A stretch of DNA of 64,000 bases, taken from the NCBI GenBank assembly GCA_025716855.1, contig JAIXMQ010000063.1, positions 62,001 through 126,000 of the forward strand, written 5' to 3'. This document shows positions 26,339 through 37,045 of the stretch, one piece after another. How positions within the stretch are numbered: the stretch's first letter is position 1; every line of letters begins with the position of its first letter. Below the pieces are notes generated by a model, which did not search any database, was not told where the DNA came from, and saw only the letters and a program-made list of their open reading frames with translations. The stretch is from Pilaira anomala. Lineage: Eukaryota; Mucoromycota; Mucoromycetes; Mucorales; Mucoraceae. The position numbers and the translations under genes were made by a program.

Positions 26339-26376
26339 TAGGGCGAGATGGCCGTCAGCGAGCGAAGCAAGTAGGT
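26339..26376. repeat. 38-bp dispersed motif, copy A
   Basis: Starts TAGGGCGAGATGGCCGTCAG and is nearly identical (three mismatches) to the copy at 31612-31649. It is more GC-rich than its surroundings. The two copies bracket most of the repeat-rich island. It is probably part of a mobile-element family, but its nature is unknown. Confidence 0.8.
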
Positions 26377-26585
26377 CAGCCCGTAGTTATTTAACTTGAA
26401 TGTTTTTTTTTTCCTTTTTATAAATTAAGTTTATTTAAAATATAAAATATTAATCACACGAATTGGACCAGTCTATTTGGAGTGAATTGCCGTTAGTGAT
26501 GAAAGGCCAGACGTTAGAAGATGGAGTCGTACTGATCGTGTTTGCAAAATATTCTGGTAAATAGTTGATTGTTATAGATCATTGT

Positions 26586-26685
26586 CATGGTTATGTTTCA
26601 CAATTCATGCTTTGCTTGTTTAATTACTTTTATTTTACTATATATAAGAAGCATCTTTTTGTGTCTTTTAATAATGTTTAGTTTA
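26586..26685. repeat. About 100-bp direct repeat, copy A (LTR-like)
   Basis: Shares a long stretch with 27700-27811, including AATTCATGCTT, TTTTACTATATATAAGAAGC and TTTAGTTTA. A TATA-like core sits in the middle. About 60 bases downstream is TTGGTATCATGG (26749-26760), which resembles a retroelement primer-binding site for an initiator-tRNA-type primer. Together this suggests a degenerate LTR. Confidence 0.6.
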
Positions 26686-26848
26686 GACTTGGTATACGCT
26701 TTTTTTTTATCAATAAACTTACTTATTCTAAGCTTGGATCATTACAGTTGGTATCATGGAGGGAAGTTATATAAAAGCAATTGTTGATAATTTAAAAAAA
26801 GATCAATTCGCGTTGAAAGAATCAAAGTTTCATAACAGAAGTTTTGAT

Positions 26849-27060
26849 GTGAGCCTACAATCAACCCATCAAAAGAGATGGCAATCAAATTCTAGCGAAA
26901 TTTCGCAGTACGGTACATCAACCCTATATCTGCTACTGACTGTAGGCCACACCAAGATATTCACACAACAATATCAAACACATAATAGCTAGACCTACCG
27001 CTTGCAACAAGAGGCGTTGATGTCGCTTTCTTACCACAAGTTCAATCTGATATTGCTGCG
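26849..27060. repeat. 212-bp direct repeat, copy 1
   Basis: Begins TGTGAGCCTACAATCAACCC and ends TGATATTGCTGCG. Nearly identical to 27178-27389, 329 bases downstream, with only scattered substitutions. The 117 bases between the copies are not repeated. Both copies carry stops in all frames, so they look noncoding. Confidence 0.88.
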
Positions 27061-27177
27061 CGTATTTACGTGTATACCCAGTACAAAATGTTTCAAGGCA
27101 GTGTAAACTAGTCAATATACAATCTTAATGTGAACTTGATTTTTTCTTACCTCTATGCTTCAATAGGAGAACTACGG

Positions 27178-27389
27178 TGTGAACCTACAATCAACCCATC
27201 AAAAGAGACGGCGATCAAATTCTAGCGATGTTTGGCAGCACGGTACATCAACCCAATATCTGCTACTGACTGTAGGACACACCAAGATATTCACACAACA
27301 ATATCAAACACATAATAGCTAGACCTACCGCTTGCAACAAGAGGCGTTGATGTCGCTTTCTTGCCACAAGTTCAATCTGATATTGCTGC
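27178..27389. repeat. 212-bp direct repeat, copy 2
   Basis: Second copy of the repeat at 26849-27060, same orientation. Substitutions are concentrated in the first third (for example around GATGTTTGGCAGCACGG). The high similarity points to a recent duplication. Confidence 0.88.
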
Positions 27390-27699
27390 ATTAGATGGAA
27401 TTTAACCAATGGGGTGACAAAAATTGAAAGTCTTGAAGTTTTTTTTTTTCAGAAAAAACACAAGTTGAGTCTTGAATCTAGAGTAAGCTTACTGAAATAG
27501 GCTGTTGTTTTTTCTTTCTTAGTTAATTAAAGGATGGCTGCATTAAGATATCAAAAGAAAAAAAGTTAAACAAGCTTACAAAAGTTTGATATTTCATAAT
27601 AAATCAGAAAAAACACCCAGTCAATTTTATATCCCGACTAATGATCATCTAAACGTAAAATTACATGTCTAATTGATATTATATCCTTATATAATCATA

Positions 27700-27811
27700 C
27701 ATGTGGCTACGTTTCGCAATTCATGCTTCGCTTGTCTACTACTTATATTTTACTATATATAAGAAGCATCTTTTTGCATCTTTTTGCATCTTTTAATAAA
27801 GTTTAGTTTAT
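27700..27811. repeat. About 110-bp direct repeat, copy B (LTR-like)
   Basis: Partner of 26586-26685. It carries a small internal tandem duplication (CATCTTTTTG twice), which makes it longer than copy A. Confidence 0.6.
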
Positions 27812-29060
27812 TTTTGCAGTCTGATCATTTAACTGTTGTTATATATATTTTTATTGTAATATGAAATTCATAAATGAAGTACTGATTTAGCAAAAGAATA
27901 AATATTACTTCAAATTAAGGGTGATAGAAAAACAAAGGTGAATCCTTGGGGCACCACAATTTGCACCACAAAAAAACAACGCTACATATTCTTAGCGTTG
28001 ACTTTTGACTTTCGAAGTTCCTATTTGTAGTGTACAGTACAATATGAGTTTATTGCAGCGCCATTTGAGCGTTATCCATTATTTATGTACTTCATAGAAC
28101 TATATGTCCCTTAAAATTTATCGAGCGTATAAGCTCTGGTTTAGTCTAAATGAATTTTTTTTCTGTTAGTTATTTTTGTATAATATCTGTTAAATTTGTT
28201 TATAAAAGTATTTTTGGGATAGAATTACATAATAAAAACAACAAAAAATCTATATCAGTAAAGATGAGAGTTATCAACTGTATTGAACCGAAGCAGTATT
28301 ATCGCTCGTGTCGATATCTCTGTTTAGTTATTTTCGATATACAGTATCCTCTCTATTTAAAACAAATACTTTTTACCTTTTTTTCTGATTGATGCGATTA
28401 TTTTTATTATTTTTACTGATGTATAATTTTAATTCTATCACAAATAGTCAAGTTCATAAACTGTATTTCTCTTCTATTTTTAGTTGACCACAAAAAAAAA
28501 AAAAAAAAAAATACTGATAAATCACAGCAATATGTGAATAAATCATAAACTACTTTTTCAGTTTTAATTTAAATACGATTTTGTTCTCTTTCTTTTACAC
28601 ATTTCACTCTCTCTTTTTTTTTTTTGTGTTGTACCATGTTGTGTGACAAGAATTAGCCCTTATTTTTTCTATGGAAAATAGTGTAACTCGATTGTTTGGA
28701 CAATGAAACACTTAGCGATTGATGAAGGCGCCAAGAATTCTCCTTATAGACATGAAACACTTAACGAGCTTGTAAAATGCTTCTCTACCTATCACAGCGG
28801 ATCACTAGAAATTACTATTAACAGTAATCCTTCCGCGGTCAGTGACAGGCATTTGAACGTGATAAATGTATTTTGAAAGAACGATGTCTGTTATTAAAGT
28901 ATAAAAGGAGCACTAATTTTTACTATGAATTACTCTCCATTAAAAAGTTTACAAAGCGTCTCATTTTTTTTCTTGTCTTTCTTACATTTTTAATACCAAT
29001 AAACAATAAATAATAAATTTAACAATTGTCACAACTTTCTTCATTCCCCAACAAACCAAT
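27812..29060. other. Intergenic, no gene recognised
   Basis: AT-rich region between the LTR-like remnant and the unknown gene at 29061. An 8-bp inverted repeat (CAACGCTA ... TAGCGTTG) lies at about 27978-28001. ATGAAACACTTA-type words recur at 28703 and 28751. The last 150 bases are the likely promoter of the next gene. Confidence 0.45.
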
Positions 29061-29435
29061 ATGATAAATAAAAAAATCTTGAAAAATGCAAGAAATCGAG
29101 AGCTTCTTTATGCAGAGGCACAAAATGAAGCAATCAACGAACAGGTATAGTTATTCAACATAAATTTTATCCTACTAGAAACTCATGAGAAATATTCATA
29201 TAGAGAAAAGAGTTGAAGGTAAGCTTTTAATAATTTCTTAAACTGATGACCTAGTTTCTCATCTCCTTGTAGAAGAACAAGGAGCCAAAAGCAAAACGCG
29301 TAAGTATTAAAAGATCGAGCACTATCTACTCTCGCTAACGCCCTTCTTCAGTTTGGAGATATTAAAGGTCTATTCAATTCAATAAGCCATATGAAACCAA
29401 AAAATTTCAAGACATTGTATTATAAAACGTAACTT

Positions 29436-29476
<41 letters not shown>

Positions 29477-30832
29477 AAAAAACTTTAAATACTAATACCT
29501 ACACTTTAAGCTTGTCAAGAAATCATATTCTTGACATTTCAGATACAGCTCCAGAAGCACCTTTTATGCTCTTAACCAACGGCTTAAGAACTCATTTAAT
29601 TCAATCATTCAAGGGTAAAGAACCGAATCCCAATTATAAGGGTATGGTAGAATCTCCTGCTTCAGAGTTGGAACCGGAGCAGGAGTTTTACGGAATCAAC
29701 CGGCTCCCAAAGCCTTTCTGGCGAGTCTTCCTGTGGGTCCGTTGGCATGGGAAGGCATTTTTTTCTGTTCAGTTCGCACCAAGTACACAAAAGAAAAAAA
29801 AATCATTCAAGGGCCCTGAGTTCTACAAACTTGTAAAGGTAAAAATTGATAGTAACTGTTTGTATAATGAACTCATCCTTTTTTTAGAACATCAAATCGA
29901 GGGCTTAAAATAGCTTTGAATGAATTGAAGTCGATTGAAAAGAAAGATAGGGAAACCGTTATTTCTATTTTACTTTTAAAAAGTTTATGTAAGTATCTAA
30001 ATGATTTGGCTGACTGCAGATATATACTGATTTTATTACGAGAATAGATTAAAAAAGCATCTTGAAAAGGCTCGCCTTTTTGAGAGCTCATTGATCGATA
30101 CTTTTTCTGAAAGAGGCCGTGTAGTTAGGTTTTGGGGACCCCTAATTGAAAAAGTTTTCAAAGGGTCCTCTATCATTCCCCATTGGTAATATATTACATA
30201 CTTTTTTTTTTGTATTGCGTGACCTATGTCCTCATATAACAACTCTTTCTTTTAGGGGTGACACGCTTCCTGGCTCTTTAATCACTTTGGGCATTAAAAT
30301 GAAAATGGACCTTAGGCTCATTAATGTTGATAAAAAGCTTTGTAAAGATAATGGGTATGGTGAATTCACCAAGCAATGCTCAGTCCCTAAATATTTCAAA
30401 GATAAAAGAAAGACCGCAATTGCATGTAAATCACTGCTCAACTCAATTATCGCTTCCAACCCAATCAACCAAAAAAAGGAAGACGTATTTGTTCCATATC
30501 TCATTGTAATGGGCTTTGAAATGCATTTATGTGTCTTACTACTTCAATCCAGCCATTTCTACATCACCAAAAAAGTGAAAAGTATCATCTTCCCTTTTGA
30601 ACTAGCAGGCCTTGGTGAAAAATCCCTTGAATTAGCAAATGGTCTTTTGGATCTCGTTGTAAGTAAAAAAAAAATAGGTAAAAGATTGTTTTGAATATTG
30701 TTGACAATATCTTTGTAGGAGATGTGTGAAACTATAAAGAAACAAGCTTGTAGAGGAAGAAAAAGAAAATCAACGGACAGTTGCATTGATGAAACCAAAG
30801 TGAAACAAGGAGTATCTGTGATAAATATGTAA
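29061..30832 (+). CDS. Unrecognised multi-exon gene, possibly frameshifted in the middle
   Basis: Not recognised. Five 5' exons join cleanly in frame: 29061-29144, 29204-29218, 29273-29299, 29352-29428 and 29475-29838 (start MINKKILKNARNRELL; later WRVFLWVRWHGKAFFSVQF). The 3' part is also clean: a segment ending at 30185 (RLFESSLIDTFSERGRVVRF), then 30256-30658 (HWGDTLPGSLITLGIKMKMD, CSVPKYFKDKRKTA) and 30719-30832, ending with a basic ACRGRKRKS tail. Between 29888 and 30050 the coding-looking frame shifts: joining 29838 to 29888 meets a stop after NIKSRA, and a second switch is needed near 30047. So it is either a recently broken gene, an assembly indel, or a gene with unseen splice sites. 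Its place in a repeat-rich island suggests a lineage-specific or element-linked gene; no function is proposed. Confidence 0.6.
29438..29472. repeat. Poly-T run within an intron
   Basis: 35 T directly before the AG acceptor of exon 29475-29838, acting as an extreme polypyrimidine tract in the unknown gene. Confidence 0.85.
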
Positions 30833-31169
30833 AACGTAGTAGTTTGTTGAAAGTCTTAAAATAAGATTAGGTTTTTATTTATGAGAATAAAGAGGTTGTA
30901 TTTATATTCAAATAAAAGGGTGGGAAAAGAGTCTACTCTTTTCACATAAGATTGACAGTCTTGGTTCATAATAATTTATATGTTACACGTATGACCTGGT
31001 CAAGACGCGTTGTATTGCATGAAAGTTCAGAAAGGGTTTGTGATACCGGGATATTAATCATTCGTGAGAAATCAAGGAGAATTAAATAATAATGTCAAAT
31101 AATAGGTGGAACCACCTATTAAATAGTAATCAATGATAAAGATATATAGCTGGTATATATCAATCTGGT
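30833..31169. other. Intergenic with two small hairpins
   Basis: Just downstream of the unknown gene. It contains two perfect short inverted repeats, at 30924-30943 (GAAAAGAGT-CT-ACTCTTTTC) and 31101-31120 (AATAGGTGG-AA-CCACCTATT). No gene. Confidence 0.55.
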
Positions 31170-31319
31170 ACCAGTAAGATTGTTTGGGACGATGTGGATG
31201 AGCGTGAGTTTGAACAAGAGCTCAACGATGATGAAGTTGATGATATTGACAACGATGATTCAAGTGACGAGGATGATCTTAAAGAGGAGGATGTTACTGA
31301 TGAAGATAATGATGATTAA
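31170..31319 (+). pseudogene. Acidic coding-like fragment
   Basis: A frame readable as SGTSKIVWDDVDEREFEQ followed by a run of Asp/Glu (NDDEVDDIDNDDSSDEDD) and a TAA stop at 31317-31319. It looks like the acidic C-terminal tail of a larger protein, but the upstream sequence has no open frame or start. Possibly the 3' end of a decayed gene or element. Function unknown. Confidence 0.3.
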
Positions 31320-32090
31320 TGTAATAATTTTAAATCCTTTTTTTTTTTATTCTTATATTTTTTTAAGTAATCTAAAACTTGAAAAATATAAATATTATCT
31401 ATTCACATCACGAAAATAAGCTATTCACAATGTCTGCTTATTCTACGATTAATAAAAAAATTAGGGACTTACTTTGCATGCGTTATCTATTTTTTTTTTT
31501 TTTAGCTTCATTATAAATCACTTTTTTTTTTCTTTTTCTTTTCAATAACAAATACTCTTTTCTGTACATATTCTATGTATTGGATAGAGAGGATATCCCA
31601 CCTGAGCTCTTTAGGGCGAGATGGCTGTCAGCGAGTGAAGCGAGTAGGTGTGACAAGAATCGATCCTTTCTTTCTGTGGTGCGGACTGAGGTGCCCCAAG
31701 TATTTTACCAAGCGTGTAACATGACGCGTCAGTTGCCTTCCGATTCTGATTGTGTAATATTATCACGAAAACCGCCAACGAACAGATATCTTATTTTACG
31801 ATCACACGATAGCTATTATATTGTAGCCAGAAGTTAGATTAACCAACTATTTAAATATTTATCGGATATCAGAAGGACTCAATTTCCTGTACATACTTGG
31901 AAATGTAAGTCTATATTCATTCATACTATAATCCATCTGTATGTTACTCTTTCAAGAGGTAAAAAGAACACATACTGTAGTCCTGGATTTGATTGTTGTT
32001 ATTTGACTCCTTTATTTTTTTCACATGGCACACGAACAAGTCTTGCATAAATAAATCTTTTTCTTTATATATATCTTTACAATCCTTTTT
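31320..32090. other. Intergenic containing the second 38-bp motif
   Basis: AT-rich apart from the 38-bp motif at 31612-31649. An open frame at 31580-31837 runs through the motif but has no recognisable domain. Downstream lie the remnants and genes of the Sel1 array. Confidence 0.45.
31612..31649. repeat. 38-bp dispersed motif, copy B
   Basis: TAGGGCGAGATGGCTGTCAG..., three mismatches from copy A at 26339-26376, same orientation. Confidence 0.8.
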
Positions 32091-32445
32091 TCATTTCATA
32101 ACATGAACCTTTCCTTTCATTATCATCTTAATCTCTTTTTTAATTGTCCATTCAGCAGCAACCTTTTTATATATACTCATAGATTTTGTTGGTTCTCTTT
32201 TTTCTAGTCCAAAGCCAATGAAATAAATAGTAGCACTAAGCAGCAATGCATATTCATTATCGTAGGTTGAACCTTTTTCAAAATGCTTCAGGGCCTCGCT
32301 GAAGTTATTCTTGTTTATTTTCTGTACCTCATTATAAACGTCCCTGTCACCAGGATCCGGAAAATCTAGTAAATAGGGTTATTTGATAGTCCAACAAACG
32401 TAAATTTAACATTTTAGTACCTCCAATCTTATTTGTTATTTCCAT
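32091..32445 (-). pseudogene. Truncated Sel1-family gene (5' end only)
   Basis: Has the family's two-exon start: exon 1 at 32445-32421 (MEITNKIG plus one base), then exon 2 from 32365 (DFPDPGDRDVYNEVQKIN ... EALKHFEKGSTYDNEYALLL ... LEKREPTKSM). After about 100 residues the frame ends at 32091 (IMKGKVHVMK), where intact members continue for another 350. It is placed directly downstream, on the same strand, of the complete copy at 32676-34159. This is a truncated tandem duplicate; a short expressed protein cannot be excluded because splice sites and frame are intact. Confidence 0.75.
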
Positions 32446-32675
32446 TATTTTAAAAAAAAAAGAAAGTAGGTCTCTGAAACTTCAAAGATATGATGTTATA
32501 TTTTATAAATTTTATCCTGACGATGATGCCATTACATAATTTGTCACTTTTAATTGATATAGAAAAACTTTTATGATTTCAAATAAAAATAAATGGTATT
32601 TATATCATTATGACGAATTTTGTTATGTGGTAGCTTATCATAGTTAATGAGCTGACTTGGGCAATTTTTATTTAA

Positions 32676-34159
32676 TTATTTGTGATTCATGCTCTCGATT
32701 AGTGTTATCATATTTTTGGATGCTTCAAATCCACCAGCATACGATTTCTTAAAGAATTTCAAAGACTTATCAAGATCTTTTTCACCATGATGCCCATTAT
32801 AATGAATAAGTCCAAGCGTATACTGTGCAATTGGACAGCCCATTGATGCTCCTTTGGTAAACCAATGATAAGCTCTTTCTTCATCAACTCTTACACCCAG
32901 ACCCAGACGATAAAGCGAACCAATCTTTGATGCTGCTGGATAAAACCCGGCTGTAACTGCTTTTGTATAGTGCTCAAATGCCTTTTTATAATCTTGAGGA
33001 ACTTCGTCTTTCCCAAATTGGTATATTTCTCCCATAAGAAAGTGTGCGTGTCCATTGTTTACATTGTCAACAGTAGTTTTGAAATATTCTAATGCTAACA
33101 TACAATCTCTTTTGACGCCCTTTCCTTCGTTATATAAAAGACCAATACGAAATATGGCATCAATTTCTTCTCCTAACTCTTGTGATTTTCGGTACCACTT
33201 CATTGCTTCTTTATAATCTTGTTTTACACCTGTTCCTTCTTCATAAAAGATTCCCACGGCCATGCAAGCTGAAGAATTTCCATTTTTTGCAGCCTTTTTT
33301 GCCCAGTAAACAGTTTTTTCTGGATTTTTACCGACATTGTTGCTTCCATCCAAATAGATTGTCATAAAAATTAATTGACATGCAGAGACACTAGTAGATT
33401 TTTTATTAGTCAATAAAGTCCAAAGAAATTTATGGGCAAGTTCTTCATCATCTACAAGCGGCATAATTTTTGAAATATTTAAGCATTGTATTGGAGATGC
33501 AATTCCTTCTTGGAAAACTCTTTTCAGAAGTTGATTATTTTTTTCGGATACGTTGTCTATATTCAATTCGAGTTCTCGATTTCCAAACAAATATAAGTCT
33601 CCATCAGAAATAGGCTCAGTATCACTTACGTCTTTTTCTGTGACTTTTTCAAGCCAATAAAGCGCCTTCTTGTGGTCTTCTTTGACTTCTGATGAACCCA
33701 TGGCGTACATGTTGCCCAAATAAGCCATAGCATCTGACCAACCGTTTTTTGCTGCTAAAGTAAACCAGTAAACTGCAGACTTGTGGTTCACAGATACCCC
33801 GATATCCCCTTCTAGAAACATGCATCCTACCAAGTACTGGGCTACAGGATTGGTCCAAGTTGAAGCAACCCTTCTTAACAAACTCATAGACTTGGGCGGA
33901 TTTCGTCTTTCTAAACCAAAGCCAGCAAAGTGAAAAATAGCTTCAAATAATGCTGCGTACTCGTTCCCGTATTTTGATCCTTTTTCAAAATGATTAAGTG
34001 CTTCTTGATAGTGATTGTTATTAATTTCTTGTATGCCGTCATATAGATCTCGATCGCCAGGATTTGGGAAATCCTCTATTCAAGTAATATTAGAATAACT
34101 CAAATTATTATGTTTATTAAAAGTATTTCCAAACCTTCTACTTTGTATATTATCTCCAT
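32676..34159 (-). CDS. Sel1-repeat (TPR-like) protein
   Basis: Exons 34159-34135 (25 nt, MEIIYKVE plus one base) and 34075-32676 join in frame to about 474 residues; the donor is GTTTGG, weaker than usual. The protein is a chain of Sel1-like repeats, 36-44 residue helix-turn-helix units seen as AxxYLGxxYxxGxG..KD..KAxxWyxKAA. Clear examples: AMAYLGNMYAMGSSEVKEDH, ACMAVGIFYEEGTGVKQDYK, AHFLMGEIYQFGKDEVPQDY and AQYTLGLIHYNGHHGEKDLD. No signal peptide or membrane segment is seen, unlike HRD3. Sel1 proteins are adaptor scaffolds; the partner here is unknown. One of three intact paralogues with the same tiny first exon, lying between a truncated copy and a second intact copy. Confidence 0.85.
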
Positions 34160-34354
34160 AAGAAAAAAAAAATAAAGAGAAAGAAAGATAAAAGAGTTGA
34201 CTTGTTAAAAGCAGGATAGATAAATATAAAAAAAGAAAATTCCGTCATCAGTATTTCTGGTTTATGTTAAGCAATGATAAATAATTATAAACAAACAACC
34301 TCGAAAAGCACATCTGTTATTTATGAATTAAATTTATCTTTATTAATGTATACG

Positions 34355-35678
34355 TTAATAAGGTTTATTGAGACGCTTTATATATTGTCTAGTAAAATTA
34401 TATCCTTTCTTATCAATTAAAGCAAGTAACCATTCTGCAGCTGAACAGCCCTTTGCCTTTGCTTTAGAAAGCCATTCAATTGTATTGACCTCACTCTTTT
34501 CTACTCCAAAGCCCTTACAATAGAATGATGCAATTCTAGTAGCCCCCATACAATATCCTAAATCAAACGCTGATTTGAAACAACTATACGCCACTTTGTA
34601 ATCTTGAGTCACACCGTCCCATCCTTTTTGATATATATCACCTAAATGATAGAAAGCTTCACCATCTTGTACTTGATCTTCATTACAGGCTAGATTAAAC
34701 CATTTAATTGCTTCTTTTTGATTCCGCTTAACGTAAGGACAATCATAATAAGCTCTTCCTAGAGCCATGTAATAAGTCGTACCTTTTTTTTTTGCCGATA
34801 ACGCGATCCAGTAAAGTATTTTGCTAGCATACTGAGGATTCTCCTTATGTGCAGTAATGTAAGCTGATGCAAGACCTAGCTGACAATTATATACACCAGT
34901 TAAGTTAGTTTCAGACAGTAAAATCCAAATAAGTATATGCTGAAAGTCATCAAAATCAGGAATTCCATCTTTGTAAGTTTCACGCACACTTAAAACAGGT
35001 GAATATGCTCCATAATAATTGTAAAGTAAATCTTGTACTTTCTTCATCGTGCTTCGATTTACTTGACTTAAGTTTACTTCAAACTTTTCGTTTCCAAACA
35101 AATAGCGCTTTCCTTCTTCAAGTGGAATGACTAGATCAGTATCCTTTTCAGCCAATTTTTCGTACCAGAAGATAGCCTTTTCTAGACTTGGTGATTTAAT
35201 ATATGAATCGGAGGTGTACATTAATCCCATGTTTGCTATAGCATATGGCCAATTGTTTTCCGCAGCTAGTGAAATACATCGAAATCCCATAATCTTGTCT
35301 TGCAGTACACCTTCATCCCCATCAAAATGCATTGCACCGATCATATATTGTGCCACTGGGCTATTCCATTTCGATACAGCTCTTTTAAAAAATTCCATGG
35401 CTTTTGCTGGTTCACGCTTTTTTAATCCAAAGCCAGCAAAATAAATAACGCCAGTAAAAAGTAATGCGTTTTCGTTATCAAAAAGTGTACCTTTTTCAAA
35501 GTGCTCCAAGGCGCCGATGTAATTTTTATTGTTTATTTCTGATATTCCGTTATAAACTTCTAAATCACCAAGCTCAGGAATTTCTATTATACGGAGTTGG
35601 TTAAAGGTGAAGATCAAGATAATAATAGATAGTTATATATGTTTAGTTATTACTTGGAATTTTATAGTTGATTTGCAT
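34355..35678 (-). CDS. Sel1-repeat (TPR-like) protein
   Basis: Exons 35678-35654 (25 nt, MQINYKIP plus one base) and 35583-34355 join in frame to about 417 residues. An alternative single-exon reading from 35617 starts inside the intron and is rejected because the paralogues share the 25-nt exon. Opens with KIPELGDLEVYNGISEINNK and ALEHFEKGTLFDNENALLF, the family N-terminus, then Sel1 repeats such as VAQYMIGAMHFDGDEGVLQD, AFYHLGDIYQKGWDGVTQDY and ATRIASFYCKGFGVEKSEV. Shorter than its neighbour (474 residues) and with weaker central repeats. Same strand as the two flanking family members, so tandem duplication is the simplest origin. Confidence 0.85.
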
Positions 35679-35959
35679 TTTTTAATGAAAAATAGGGATA
35701 CAAAAAATAGAGTGAAAAAGAAATATTGAACTACAAAATTTCAAGTATTAAATAGATTTTATTTTGAACAAAGAACCAGCAACCGTGCAATGTGCGCATC
35801 TCTGAAAACAAGATTGCTTATAATTTTTTTTTATTAATTGGTAATGCATACATACTATGAACCATATAACATCATTGTAATGTGACTTTATAACAGTTAG
35901 TTTATTAATGTAATTAAGCTCCTATAAGCTAGTCTACAGCCAGTTTTTGATAATAATTT
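35679..35959. other. Spacer within the Sel1 array
   Basis: About 280 bases between the start of the intact Sel1 gene and the end of the decayed copy upstream of it. It should hold the promoter of the intact copy. No other feature was seen. Confidence 0.45.
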
Positions 35960-37045
35960 TTACACTTCCATATTTTTCATATTAGTCTCAATATCTATTA
36001 TCATTGGATCGCATTGCTCAGTCGACCAGCCAGCATCAACCTCCTTCTTCAAACAATTCGAAGCTTTAGCATAGTTCACATCACCATAGAGCCCTTCTAA
36101 AATGCCTATGGCCCGAAGAAAATACATCGCTGGATTACCCATTGAAACCGCATTGTCCTCATTGATTCTACACCATAACCTTGACTACAAAGAGCATCTA
36201 CCTTGGGTACTGTACGGATGAACCCACTTTTACCTGATCTAGTATAATGTCCAGAAACTTTTTTTTGTAATCTTGAGGAACACTGTCTTTTCCATGTTCA
36301 TAAATATCTGCCATAAGGTAGTGTATGTATGTACATATTTATAATGTTTTTTTTTTTTGGAAGCGTGGATGAGAGATACGTTTGAAATAGCCAAGTGCAG
36401 CTGCACAGTCTCTTTTGACACTTTTTCCAAAACAATGCGAACAGCCCATACCCAAAGTATTTCTCAGATCAGATTAATAATCATAGACTTGTTTTAACCA
36501 TTTCATTACTTCTTTATCATCTTGTTTTACATCGGCTTCAGCTGAATACAGTTATGATAACATAATACGAGCATTTTGGACATTGTTTTTTGCAGCTCTC
36601 TTTTCCCAATAGATAGATTTATTAATATTTTTCTCAAACCCATTACCTCCTTTAGCATACGTAACTGCGAAAAGTGACTGAGACTTAGTAATACCTTTAG
36701 AAATTTTGTTGGTCAACATTTGTAAGACCATGATAAGTATAAAATTATTTTCCCATGTTGATCGAGGTGTAATTTTCAACTTTTTTATCTTAGTTATATG
36801 TTGGAGTGGTGTATATCCTTCTTTCTCAGGTATTAATAACATTTTTTCTGTGAAATTCGCCTCAAATTCACGATTTCTAAATATATACAATGTTTCAGCT
36901 TTCATAGGTTCATTATAGTTACAATCATCCATTTATGCGATTTTTTTTTTTAGCCAGAATACAGCTTTCTTGATTTCTTTCTCTTTACCTGTTGCACCAT
37001 AGAGAGAATTGATTTCCAATCCATAAAAATGATTAGGCTTCCACT
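35960..37045 (-). pseudogene. Decayed Sel1-family gene
   Basis: Read on the minus strand, pieces follow the family order. NHFYGLEINSLYG and EIKKAVFWLKKK are followed by a stop, then MDDCNYNEPMKAETLYIFRN (compare the intact SDGDLYLFGNRELELN), then YWEKRAAKNNVQNARIML, and finally AMYFLRAIGILEGLYGDVNY, ending at 35960. Several stops and frameshifts separate them, and the tiny first exon was not found with confidence. Between the intact copy at 34355-35678 and the aconitase gene, so it closes the array. Confidence 0.7.

Larger units (their letters stand above)
26586..27811. mobile_element. Possible degenerate LTR/TRIM-like element
   Basis: Two direct repeats of about 100-110 bases (26586-26685 and 27700-27811) enclose about 1 kb. 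Just after the left one is a primer-binding-site-like TTGGTATCATGG, then a short reading frame (26756-26992, beginning MEGSYIKAIVDNLKK). No protease, integrase or reverse transcriptase was seen, so the element would be non-autonomous. The interior carries an extra 212-bp direct repeat. The LTR interpretation is inference; outer boundaries and target-site duplications could not be fixed. Confidence 0.4.

Noticed and set aside
26339..26376. GC-rich 38-bp motif as a tRNA or small RNA gene
   Set aside because: No cloverleaf, no B-box-like GTTCGANNC; kept only as a dispersed repeat.
31580..31837. 85-codon frame across the second 38-bp motif
   Set aside because: The same frame is not conserved around the first motif copy; no domain.
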